A DNA stretch of 64,000 bases from Bacteroides sp. (lineage in GTDB: Bacteria; Bacteroidota; Bacteroidia; Bacteroidales; Bacteroidaceae), in NCBI RefSeq assembly GCF_028690125.1, contig NZ_JAQVBV010000011.1, positions 82,344-146,343 on the forward strand. Reading direction: 5' to 3'. The position numbers and the translations under genes are program-made. This document shows positions 46,001-54,382 of this stretch, piece after piece. Every line of letters starts with the position of its first letter. Positions within the stretch are counted from its first letter, which is position 1. The notes under the pieces were generated by a model. It did no database searches. It worked only from the letters and a program-made list of their open reading frames with translations, and was not told the DNA's origin.

Positions 46001-47511
46001 TCTCTTGATATCAATCTCCGGACAACAACCATATCCATATAGGTTGCCAGCAACGACAGCAGTTCCCGATTGGCCCCACCTCTTCTCACCAATAACGATA
46101 GAAAATACGGATACTCTTCAGCAATCAGTGCCATAAAATTCCGTTTTTCACTCACGCTTACATCTTCTTTCGCCAGCCATTCCATAAAGAAACGTACATC
46201 TTCCAGACGTAAGTCTTTTTCCTGAATAGTATCGAAAAAGTCCTCCCGCGCCATCATTTTCTCCTCCCGAACCGGAGACTTTATCAACGACAGCCGCAGA
46301 AACATATAGTACAACTCCATATTGAAATATCCTGTATAAACCGGACTTCCGTCTGCATTGCGGGCTTGCTGATTATAGATAATATTCAATACATTCAGGT
46401 AATATTCCCGCCCAAATACTTCTATCAGGAATTGTACCGTAAGTTCTGTTTTTGACAAATAAGCCGAATACGGACGTTTTTTGATAAACTGGAGCAACCT
46501 GACATTCAGATATTCCTTGAATTGTAGTTTATTACCAAACTGATAAACACCATTAAACGGATAGTTCTCTATCAACCAGTCATATAGATACATCCAATAA
46601 GCAGGCACGTCAATCTCCGTATGATTCTCGCACTCCGCATCTATTATTTGCCGGATCATAACCTTGTCCAATATCTCGGCCAAAGATCGGATGGCTTTCT
46701 CATCCTGTGTTTCATGAAGAAAACCGATTACGATATGCGGTCGTGTTCCCAACAATATTGCCAGAGAACGTCTCTTCTCATACACCGAAAGAGTGGTGTT
46801 CAGAAGCCACGACATGAAGTCTTCCCCTTTGTCATCACTCATCAAGACTGAAAGTTTTTCTGACAAGCCCGGCAAACTACCGGCAGCTCTACGCAGGTAC
46901 GTTTTCAATAGCCCGTTTTCTTTCTCCAACTCCATCAGGCACATCTCTTTCTCCACCTGCGGAAGGCTTTCTTCTTCCAGCCAGATAAGCAACAGTTTAC
47001 CCAGTTGTTCAACCGGAATACTCCAAGCCAACCGGTTCAGGTAGTTGGGGTAACGCACAATGCGGTGGAACAGATATGCCAAAGATCCCGGATCGTTGAG
47101 TAATAAGAATTGAAGTTCCTTTTCTAAATCAAATTCTGCATATTCCCATACAGTAGAGCAAAATCCCTTCTCTATATAGAACGCCAAGTTGGATAACCTC
47201 CTTGCAATCTGCTCCGAACGGCTTTCCTGCACACCGTTTTGCCTTATATTATAGGTAAAGGTTTTCTCCAGTTCTTCTTTCAGGCGAATGGGGAACTGCC
47301 TATAAAAATCATCTTGCGGGATATCACCCAGATTAAGTTCTAATTGTTCAAACCTCACCAGCAACCCTTCTTCATCATGCCTTGACAGAAAATCTTCTAT
47401 AACACTGCGCAGTACATCACGATAGAATACATCCCATCTGACGTATAGGTTGCGTGCGAAAGCCTCATCCACAGCATTAAAATCAAACTTTATGTCATCA
47501 ATATGGATCAT
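43045..47511 (-). CDS. eCIS tape-measure protein
   Basis: A 1488-residue protein of the contractile injection system tape-measure family, recognised from the N-terminus: FNAVDEAFARNLYVRWDVFY, then RFEQLELNLGDI. Most of it is alpha-helical with repeated blocks of roughly 80-120 residues containing W-L and ML..G motifs. The family sets sheath and tube length in proportion to its own size, which would make this a long particle; that estimate is inference. It overlaps the preceding baseplate gene by four bases. It is among the longest genes in the window. Confidence 0.9.
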   Translation of the reverse strand: MIHIDDIKFDFNAVDEAFARNLYVRWDVFYRDVLRSVIEDFLSRHDEEGLLVRFEQLELNLGDIPQDDFYRQFPIRLKEELEKTFTYNIRQNGVQESRSEQIARRLSNLAFYIEKGFCSTVWEYAEFDLEKELQFLLLNDPGSLAYLFHRIVRYPNYLNRLAWSIPVEQLGKLLLIWLEEESLPQVEKEMCLMELEKENGLLKTYLRRAAGSLPGLSEKLSVLMSDDKGEDFMSWLLNTTLSVYEKRRSLAILLGTRPHIVIGFLHETQDEKAIRSLAEILDKVMIRQIIDAECENHTEIDVPAYWMYLYDWLIENYPFNGVYQFGNKLQFKEYLNVRLLQFIKKRPYSAYLSKTELTVQFLIEVFGREYYLNVLNIIYNQQARNADGSPVYTGYFNMELYYMFLRLSLIKSPVREEKMMAREDFFDTIQEKDLRLEDVRFFMEWLAKEDVSVSEKRNFMALIAEEYPYFLSLLVRRGGANRELLSLLATYMDMVVVRRLISRECSCFAAEVVMELTKLLHQPDTVEWLSGFITQQSEYYIRITLLDWLNKNGNTRSPQKMVTSFLHLLFITVSGNAHSSDADKGRVEETVSKVSKLLHLGEDTDLIKEWWPKDKDEAEGGQYEPQADDTMEKRLRKLASIWLDEGVNIYMKQRILAGMMEVFRDHGGSLVTLLRKHGLLTGCLEVMDPLLLEQLVGGLVREKYGQCDRLQAFCRWMLELEKCWEGFFSNRVVEFREKIIIWLTEQEMYAPDGKTNPSEAIRMLLSSVFGEGNLYSILQLMHQKWMVEISRDDIVAKPDELHISATVLDMLLPDRNEFIEWLETAKANENHSQLMIERFLDKPMLLVLWLKENTENDGTKRDVLRYGAGHCPNEWLKLLQQCSLEPEVLSVLVRQWGVESMMDFIGCFHLFYAEVLQQLKVLLSRIPASLSAIIPKDGADMQQHFAGALLYWLSDEKTFRTSFVTEGIVRQLVFYLHLSYTGRPMDGQSGTAWKEVGDWLMKELKTGRDEEEGMNMGTMYIDPERMDEQIEKKENLPSLQRWLAVIMEQYPLQWLDYMEHGSEQILENRVAKAMNPVLMERLIGIVGASVTPANTVSFSRMMGWMKQRVGPSGVGILFRSLLAWLRKESWKNMDFEQIEMFFFASMEQLDWLNDTTMDHDLKRRILQQHLIRYPQRVFLMVWESIRNNKLHPEDWAKWFDGKDWVRLVGSYSLYKAELLEQVSEYLLENNLVKETQLSGVLANYLTRRNPVFIMQEKDSETVSRLVQSVQQPPNGKAVSQEDLPVVELLKSIMDELQINDAKKGLVQDVSPDEPESISVGNAGLALLAPWFPRLFGMLGLLDEERKDFKDSESRIRAIYILQRLVTLEEKEYQEKELAFNRILVSLPFTEPLPPKMELTEGEIGIVESMLNGVKANWEKMNNSSVRGLQCNFIIRNGHIVQQEKKWTLTVESRSYDMLLDSVPWAYNVISFPWLKKPIYVSWREKEDY

Positions 47512-49892
47512 AACATCTCCTCCGCTTCATCTTCTCGTTGTGATTCATCGAGCACCTTCATCATTGCTGCCTGGTAGACTTTCTGCTCCTCTTGGTCATA
47601 ATCAGCCGTAAGGGCTTTACACCAATTCTGGTAACTCTTCTCAAAATACTGCATATGCGACACATCCAGCCAATAGTAGATACAGCCGATATGTGCCGGC
47701 AACAGTTCTTCCACAAGTTGGCGAAATATCTCCTTGAAGCGTGAAGAGTGGAACCGTGCCGTCCAGTCCGGTAATATAATGGATATTTTAAACGGTTCTG
47801 CCGGTATAAACAAGTGATGTTCCACTAGATAGAACGCTTCACACTGCTGGTTTAGCTCACGCAGATAAAAAGACAATATATTTGCCCAGTTCCTCAACGT
47901 TTCCCTCGAATTATCTCTTCCTAGGTTCAGCCAGCATCTGTCTTCCTCATTCCAGAAAGCCAACAGATATTCGTTGCGGTCCAGACTTACCGTTTTGTAG
48001 TTATCTATATTGATCCCTGTACGGAATAGTCCTCCGCTGATAAGATTAGTGTTGAATATCATCAATTCATGACGAATCATTTGGTAGTTATCCTGTTTTT
48101 CCTCCTCCTTCATTTCCGGCAGATTGAACGGAATACTTTCTATATTGGCAGCATCCAACATTTTTTCGTCAATAAGCATTGAGTTCAGACGGTCGCGCAT
48201 TTTCTTATTCTCTTCCTTATTGCCCAGCAATATGAGATTATAGCTAGGTAGCACATTGCCTATAGATATATTTTCATCCATATTAAGGCCAAACAACAAA
48301 GAGATATGAGTCTTAATGGTAGGCACATTCCCCGAAGAGCGTTCAGCGTAAATATTCCAGGCTTTCGAACGGGTACAGGTCAGAAAAGCAATATGTTGCA
48401 GGAAATTCATCCTTCTGCGGATTATATCTTCCATCGTCTCACCGTAATAAGCCAAGTCCTTCATCCAGGCAGGATTGCTCTCTACCCCATAAAGATGGTC
48501 CAATAAATCCAAATAACGGTTTTTCAGGCGGCCAACCCTTCTTTGATAAGGGTTATAGGCGGATTCTTTCTCCGGCATATCCGGATGGTACAAGTTCATC
48601 CGAGTCAATACGGCAGCATCCTGTTCTACAGAAAGCAAGCCTTTCAGTTCCGAAAGTTCACTCAATCCACGTAGAATAATCCAGTCGTACAATTTCAGAT
48701 AAGATTCAAAAGAACCGGCTGTCGCCCCATTCTCCGAACGTTCCTTGCTCATCTCAATGCGGTAACATTCCGGATAGTCTTTCGCCATATCCTTGAAATG
48801 ATAAATATCCCGGTAAGTGCTTACAGGTATCATCGAGCGAGTAAAGCCCGTCGTTCCGCCTTTGGGTGTGCGGTTCATGCGGTTACTCTTCTCCGAAAAG
48901 TACAATGCTTGCAACTCCTCTAGAAATCGTTCGATATTTACAGGCATTTCAGTACCCTCAATCCGTATCTTGAGATTCAATTCATTCTGGTATTTGGGGA
49001 TAAACAAAGTATATCCTTCTTTGAAATCGGATATGGTCTCCTGATTTTTTTCCGATTCCGTCTGATCGTTTTTATCGCTTTTCTTTACCAGATAGCAGGT
49101 TTTGAATGAATTGATACCCTCTATTTTTAGTAACAACTGATATAGTTCTTGTTCCGTCTCGTTCTGTTTAGGGATAATGACGCGGTAGTCCGTATTAGTG
49201 CCGTCCATCCATTCTTCCAACGACAAGTCGGACAAAAAATGTTTATCCTGATATTCCATTCGTACGGAACCGGACAAATAATAAAACACGTTCCAATAGA
49301 TTTGCACAGCTATTGAAGTTGCATCCATCCCCGGTTTGATTTCCAGTTCCGAGTGAAAATCCAGTTCTGTCAATCGCGAAAAACTGACCTCATTCAGATT
49401 CTCGCACAAGTTACGATGAGCATGATAGAAGCTGCGTACACGCTTCACCAAGTCATCACTCGATTTCAGGAATGGCGACAGATAGAGTCTGATATCATAA
49501 AGTCCCTGTGATTTGTCATGTGTAGCAACGTCCACATTATCCAGCTCCGGTATTTCCGCCAGCAGCAATTTCCTGTAATCATCCGAAGTGACCGGAGTTG
49601 TCGGATAAACCTCTTCGGAAAGGAATAATCCGTAGCGTTCCGGCACGAAGTTCCCATCCGGATCTGTCAGGTAATCTTGCAGTCCGAATCCGAGTTTATA
49701 GTCTAGTTCTGTCAGCAGGTAATTGGCAATCTCGGCAGTGGTAATACCCGGATCATGCGGATTGAAATCCGTCCATACCTCCCCCGAAAGACGTTGGATT
49801 TCCTTCAGCATCTTTTGTTGCAGTAAACCGTACAGATCATTTTCTGCCGATAACTGTTCTATATACAACTGTTTGCCTTCCATTGCACGCAT
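47508..49892 (-). CDS. eCIS baseplate protein with WTDFNPHDPGIT motif (Afp12-like)
   Basis: A 794-residue baseplate component. Near the N-terminus it carries VWTDFNPHDPGITTAEIANYLLTELDY, characteristic of the baseplate J/Afp11-Afp12 group in contractile injection systems. It is second in the pair of large baseplate genes after 50643-53939. The two probably form the wedge. The ATG at 49892 abuts the stop of the preceding gene. No signal peptide or membrane segment is visible, which agrees with cytoplasmic assembly. Confidence 0.85.
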   Translation of the reverse strand: MRAMEGKQLYIEQLSAENDLYGLLQQKMLKEIQRLSGEVWTDFNPHDPGITTAEIANYLLTELDYKLGFGLQDYLTDPDGNFVPERYGLFLSEEVYPTTPVTSDDYRKLLLAEIPELDNVDVATHDKSQGLYDIRLYLSPFLKSSDDLVKRVRSFYHAHRNLCENLNEVSFSRLTELDFHSELEIKPGMDATSIAVQIYWNVFYYLSGSVRMEYQDKHFLSDLSLEEWMDGTNTDYRVIIPKQNETEQELYQLLLKIEGINSFKTCYLVKKSDKNDQTESEKNQETISDFKEGYTLFIPKYQNELNLKIRIEGTEMPVNIERFLEELQALYFSEKSNRMNRTPKGGTTGFTRSMIPVSTYRDIYHFKDMAKDYPECYRIEMSKERSENGATAGSFESYLKLYDWIILRGLSELSELKGLLSVEQDAAVLTRMNLYHPDMPEKESAYNPYQRRVGRLKNRYLDLLDHLYGVESNPAWMKDLAYYGETMEDIIRRRMNFLQHIAFLTCTRSKAWNIYAERSSGNVPTIKTHISLLFGLNMDENISIGNVLPSYNLILLGNKEENKKMRDRLNSMLIDEKMLDAANIESIPFNLPEMKEEEKQDNYQMIRHELMIFNTNLISGGLFRTGINIDNYKTVSLDRNEYLLAFWNEEDRCWLNLGRDNSRETLRNWANILSFYLRELNQQCEAFYLVEHHLFIPAEPFKISIILPDWTARFHSSRFKEIFRQLVEELLPAHIGCIYYWLDVSHMQYFEKSYQNWCKALTADYDQEEQKVYQAAMMKVLDESQREDEAEEML

Positions 49893-50639
49893 TTATTGAG
49901 TTGCATCAACATAGTTCCATAATTCCCTTATCTGAAAATGTAACTTGCTTTCGCCCTTTTTTTTCTTCTTCCCTTTGATTTGCAGATATAAGCTGCCCTT
50001 CTCTGTTCTCCAACGGAAGCGGATCGGATTTTTCCAAAAGCCGCAGCAACGCTGTGAAGGTGATATATTCCGTTTACCGCCTTTACAGTAAGTCGTTGTC
50101 ACAGTCACCATACGGTATTTATCTTTACCCGTGCGGTAACCAGCCGTTATCTGACAGAGTTTACAAGCCGGACCTTTTTCAGACGAGTCGAACACAATCG
50201 GCAGATTATACCAGCAACTATCTGCAAGTATCTCCTGAAAACCATTATCGCTGGTATCCGCCTTGATATTGGGAGCACCCGGATTTTCAGGATTCTTTTT
50301 CAGGCAGTCGTGCACTTTCAGCTCATTCTTTTGGCTGACAGACCATACCGTCTCTCCCTGTTCGTTCATCAGGTGAAAAGCCTTCTCTCTGTCTACGACA
50401 AACGTCCAGCAGGGCATTCCACTCTCCGCTTTTTCCACTCCATGCACCGGGTATACCGAAATTATTTTGCCCGTCAGCATGGCGGGAGAAAGCATCAGTC
50501 CATCCTTTTCAGTCCGCTCCATCCCGTCATCCACCAGATTCGGCACAGAATCTATCAAATCTTCAAACTGCGATTCATTGGGATTATTCCCCGACCGAAA
50601 ATACGACTTCAGCGTATTTCTGTTTCTTCTTGTTCCCAT
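49893..50639 (-). CDS. Conserved eCIS-locus protein, unnamed
   Basis: A 248-residue protein between two baseplate genes. The N-terminus TLKSYFRSGNNPNESQFEDLIDS resembles a module I associate with Bacteroidetes fibre-like or baseplate-attached proteins. The middle part (LADSCWYNLPIVFDS, then YCKGGKRNISPSQRCCGFWKNPIRFRW) and the closing IRELWNYVD recall a family seen in other injection-system loci. I cannot name it. It could be a fibre or adaptor, because no other receptor-binding protein is visible here. Confidence 0.6.
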   Translation of the reverse strand: MGTRRNRNTLKSYFRSGNNPNESQFEDLIDSVPNLVDDGMERTEKDGLMLSPAMLTGKIISVYPVHGVEKAESGMPCWTFVVDREKAFHLMNEQGETVWSVSQKNELKVHDCLKKNPENPGAPNIKADTSDNGFQEILADSCWYNLPIVFDSSEKGPACKLCQITAGYRTGKDKYRMVTVTTTYCKGGKRNISPSQRCCGFWKNPIRFRWRTEKGSLYLQIKGKKKKKGESKLHFQIRELWNYVDATQ

Positions 50640-50642
50640 ATC

Positions 50643-53600
50643 CTATTCAATTTTAAAATTCGAACCTATTTCCATATCACCGATTCCTTCCTGAAACGGT
50701 TGCAATTCAATCTGTATATCGTACGGTATCAGCACTACTTCCATCGGAAGGTGTTCATCCGGAACAGACTGATCGTCTGCGTGTATATCCGTCGGCTGTA
50801 CCTCGGGCTGCTTCCCGTCTATCTCAAGCCTGAGTAAACACTCCACATCCGGATCATTTGCCAGGCGTGTGTGCAGTTCCTTATACGAGTATTCCTTACC
50901 CAGTTCGGGCAATTCACCGGCTCTTATCCACGGAGCAAAATAATCCTCCACCTGCCGGATCATCCTACGTCGTATATCCCCTTCGTCCACTGCATCATCC
51001 TGTAAGGTAGCTACACACAGTATCTTCACTTTCCGATAAGTAGGATTACATACTCTGAACATTACAAAAGGTGATATCCGCGACGAAAGCCAGTTTCGTA
51101 TTTCCGACAGCTTCCATGCCGGCGTTACCGGATAGGGATTGGCATCGGTATAAGAAAAAACGACGATACACAACTCCCGGTTACCCGTACATGTTTCCGG
51201 AAGACAATATACTTTCAGTATTTCAGGAAACTGATCCAGTATCATCTGTTCGTAATCACCGGGGATCACCGCCCTGTTCCTGTGTGCAATACGTGAACTC
51301 TGCCGTATGGAAACTTCCGAAAGACTCTCTTTCATTCTGCCGCTAAATCCCGGTAAAGGTTGGACAATCTCTTTCACCCGCCAGTCCTCCTTCTCCATCT
51401 TTTGTATAGAACCTACAGGTAGTGGTGTTCCGTCCCCGTTTTCGGCAACCACACGGATACAATTCAGGTAAATTCCACGGATGGCAGGATATTGTCTTAC
51501 CTGTCCGCCCGGACGAATCCTTAACCAGAAGGCCGGATTTCCTGACAGCCCATCCGGAAGAGTCAGTTCCACAAATCCGTTCTGTGTCATTCCGCAAGTC
51601 TCATCCCGAAGGATATTTTCAGGCTTCAACGCAAACCACTTTCCATTTTTCCGGTAATCCAGTTCCATATAAGGTACTTTCCCGATAGTATTCTCGTCCG
51701 AAAAGAATATATCTTTTTTGATATACGACAAATCAACATATAAAATAATTCTCCGATCCGTGTGCATACCGGTGAATTGCAGATATAAGTTCTTCTCGTT
51801 TTGCATATCTTCCAGCAGCGTATAAGTAGAGCCTATATCCATTAAGCACTCCTCATACTCTCCGTAAGGGGTGATGCGCCACAAGTGGTTTCCCCTCATT
51901 TCCCTGCTGCCACTACGCCAACCGGCTTTGTATGACAGCTCAATGTCCGACAGTAGCGGTACTACGGGCAGAGTAGGTATCTCTTTCTGTTTGTTTTCCT
52001 TTTGGCGGCTATTATAAATCATCACTTCGGCAAACAACCTGCGATACTCGTCCATGCCGAAACCTATCGAAGGTGCGTTCAGGGTAACCCTGAAAAAGAG
52101 ATTTCGTTGTTGGTTATAAGTCATGCCCGAACGTTCCGCCAGCATAGCCAACGGCATACCCCTCGTGTCCGTCATTTTGAAGTGCATTTCAGCATCTTCT
52201 TTCAACTCTCCGCTATCTTCCCCGAAAAGAGGAGATAAACCGTCGGGACAGGAATACCATTTATCATTTTGCCGGTATTCCGTTTTCACCTGAAAGGAGT
52301 GGTTCGTCAAGTCCTGTTGTTGCCCGTAATTGCGGTATATAAGCGCATAACCGCCTTGACCCTGAGGCAATTTATTCCATTTGCCCCGCAAAGTCACTTC
52401 CTCCACTGTTTTCCCACTTATTTCCTCGTTGCCGAACATGAACCAAGCCCCTCTCTCCGCTTGAGTGCCGAAAGGATAGAACGGTTGCGTGGAATCCAAC
52501 TCACCCAGTTCGCTATACAGGTTAAAATGCCGGATACCATCTACTTCCACATCAATCCCGGTCCGGTCGAACTGTACCAACCGTGCCCAGTCGTAAGGAC
52601 AGTTCGCATTATTCATCATGACTTGCAGACACGGGTAGCGGGTGGTTATCCCATGCACTTCCTCCTGACAGGCACTCAACGCACATTCGGTTTCCTTCAC
52701 CATAATCTCAAACACCAGATTCAACCGTCCATAGTCATTTTTCATAGATATCCGGGGCACAAAGTGCATCCATCCTTCCGGATAGCCGATATAGATATCA
52801 AAAGCTCCATCCATATCAGCGTCCGTCAGTCCGTACGTCCGTAAGTTTCCGGCAGAATCATCCGAAAGCCGGAAAGAGAGACGGATGTTTCGCTTCCCTT
52901 CTCTCAGCAGAAACATATAAGATTCAAGCATCCATCCGTAAGAAGGTTCCTTATGTTCGTCATCAAACAGGATGGTGTCAGAGCTTTTTCCAAGGTCTAT
53001 CTCCTGCACATACATCTTACCCGTACGCGATGTTTCGCCACTTAGAAAAGCGGTGTAAATTTTTGCCAATCTGCCTCCCGTCAGGAAGTGTGAAGATTCG
53101 TTCCGGTAAAACAAAGGATCGCCGTCCGCATTGGCTCCGGCAACAAAGCGTGTCCCTTCCGGTAAGGTAAATCCTTCGTTCAGGGGAGTGACGACGAGAT
53201 AGGTCTGATCCTGCACAATATGCCTCGCAGTGACTTTTAGTATCTCATTACGGTAATAGTCGGGCAATGACCGTAGCGAATCATTGAATTTATCCGCTAT
53301 CATACAATAATTGCGGATAAAAGCCAGCAACAATGCCAGAGATGCATCCATCGTGCCGCTATCTTCTATCATCTGGATATAACGTTCACTCTGCATCTTG
53401 ATATCTCGTATCGCCTGTAACATCTGGTAGTAAGGCTGACTTGCAGGGTTCAGGCTACGTCCGGGTTGGAATTTACCGGCTATCTTTCCTTGAAGAGCAT
53501 CCGACAAATGTTGTTTGATGGATTGGGCTGCTTGTATGGAACTGTCTTGCGGACCGATCCGGTCATCCAGCCATTGAGTACGGACAAATGTATCCAGCCG

Positions 53601-53939
53601 TATATTCCAGTCCAAGATCTTATCTTTCAGGTTTTTCATATACCTTTTCTGGTCTACAGTCCCTCTGCTCCGCACAAAGGTGTCCTTGTACTCATCCGTA
53701 TTCTTGCGGATAATTTCCACAAGTACGGTCAGCACGTGATGATGCCAGATATCCGCTAATCTCACCGTTACGTTCCTTTCAGGGTCATAGACCTTTTTCT
53801 GGCGGGCTATAGACATTATCCAACTGAAGAGTTTCTTCCAGTCGCTTTCCAGCGCATTGAACTTTTCCAGAAATGCCTTGTTCCGATGGTATTCAGCTTG
53901 ACTCAGACCTTTTTTATAGTAGTTTTTCCAATCAGCCAT
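50643..53939 (-). CDS. eCIS baseplate J-like protein (Afp11-like)
   Basis: A 1098-residue protein at the Afp11 position after the gp25-like gene. Its middle region LVVTPLNEGFTLPEGTRFVAG and the C-terminal part (PGDYEQMILDQFPEILKVYCLPE and VRKILCVATLQ-like VKILCVATLQDDAV) fit the baseplate J/gp47 class. It would form the wedge core linking sheath and spike. It overlaps the gp25-like gene by eight bases, so the two are coupled. Confidence 0.85.
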   Translation of the reverse strand: MADWKNYYKKGLSQAEYHRNKAFLEKFNALESDWKKLFSWIMSIARQKKVYDPERNVTVRLADIWHHHVLTVLVEIIRKNTDEYKDTFVRSRGTVDQKRYMKNLKDKILDWNIRLDTFVRTQWLDDRIGPQDSSIQAAQSIKQHLSDALQGKIAGKFQPGRSLNPASQPYYQMLQAIRDIKMQSERYIQMIEDSGTMDASLALLLAFIRNYCMIADKFNDSLRSLPDYYRNEILKVTARHIVQDQTYLVVTPLNEGFTLPEGTRFVAGANADGDPLFYRNESSHFLTGGRLAKIYTAFLSGETSRTGKMYVQEIDLGKSSDTILFDDEHKEPSYGWMLESYMFLLREGKRNIRLSFRLSDDSAGNLRTYGLTDADMDGAFDIYIGYPEGWMHFVPRISMKNDYGRLNLVFEIMVKETECALSACQEEVHGITTRYPCLQVMMNNANCPYDWARLVQFDRTGIDVEVDGIRHFNLYSELGELDSTQPFYPFGTQAERGAWFMFGNEEISGKTVEEVTLRGKWNKLPQGQGGYALIYRNYGQQQDLTNHSFQVKTEYRQNDKWYSCPDGLSPLFGEDSGELKEDAEMHFKMTDTRGMPLAMLAERSGMTYNQQRNLFFRVTLNAPSIGFGMDEYRRLFAEVMIYNSRQKENKQKEIPTLPVVPLLSDIELSYKAGWRSGSREMRGNHLWRITPYGEYEECLMDIGSTYTLLEDMQNEKNLYLQFTGMHTDRRIILYVDLSYIKKDIFFSDENTIGKVPYMELDYRKNGKWFALKPENILRDETCGMTQNGFVELTLPDGLSGNPAFWLRIRPGGQVRQYPAIRGIYLNCIRVVAENGDGTPLPVGSIQKMEKEDWRVKEIVQPLPGFSGRMKESLSEVSIRQSSRIAHRNRAVIPGDYEQMILDQFPEILKVYCLPETCTGNRELCIVVFSYTDANPYPVTPAWKLSEIRNWLSSRISPFVMFRVCNPTYRKVKILCVATLQDDAVDEGDIRRRMIRQVEDYFAPWIRAGELPELGKEYSYKELHTRLANDPDVECLLRLEIDGKQPEVQPTDIHADDQSVPDEHLPMEVVLIPYDIQIELQPFQEGIGDMEIGSNFKIE

Positions 53940-54354
53940 AATTCTCTAGTTTCAGGTCCGTACCCTCATTCAGATAAAACGGATAGACCATATTACTCCG
54001 TCGGTTTGTCTGGCGGATGGTGTAATCCAACAGAATGCGCATGATACCTTCCGTCTGGTTAAACTCAAGGGCTACCGCGTTCAGGGTAATACGTGGTTCG
54101 AACAGAATGATGGATTTTTCTATTTCTTCCCTTATCAGGGTTTGCGTGGTGGTGTCCATCACTTCAAAGACGTATTTCCTTATGGGGCAACCGTAATCAT
54201 AGTGGTGTACTCGCTCTCCGGGAGAAGTGCTCAACAGGTTCCACAAACTTTGCTTGATATTTTCCTCCTTCTCCACCACAACAGTCATTTTGTTCTGTGC
54301 ATCCAAACGTGGCGGATAAGCCCATGCTTTACCTAAATAAGAATAATTATCCAT
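53932..54354 (-). CDS. eCIS baseplate wedge protein, gp25-like (Afp9-like)
   Basis: A 140-residue GPW/gp25 family protein: NIKQSLWNLLSTSPGERVHHYDYGCPIRKYVFEVMD contains the family's conserved SPGER...YGCPIRKYVFE block. gp25 initiates sheath polymerisation on the baseplate. Order (VgrG-like, gp25-like, baseplate J-like) matches Afp8, Afp9 and Afp11. No PAAR tip gene lies beside it. Confidence 0.93.
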   Translation of the reverse strand: MDNYSYLGKAWAYPPRLDAQNKMTVVVEKEENIKQSLWNLLSTSPGERVHHYDYGCPIRKYVFEVMDTTTQTLIREEIEKSIILFEPRITLNAVALEFNQTEGIMRILLDYTIRQTNRRSNMVYPFYLNEGTDLKLENYG

Positions 54355-54382
54355 TTTCCTTCACTGTTAATGTTATTCATCT

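Noticed and set aside
50310..50837. 175-codon open frame on the plus strand
   Set aside because: Antisense to two conserved eCIS genes; codon pattern fits the complementary strand.
52269..52844. 191-codon open frame on the plus strand
   Set aside because: Antisense to the baseplate J-like gene; no recognisable motif.
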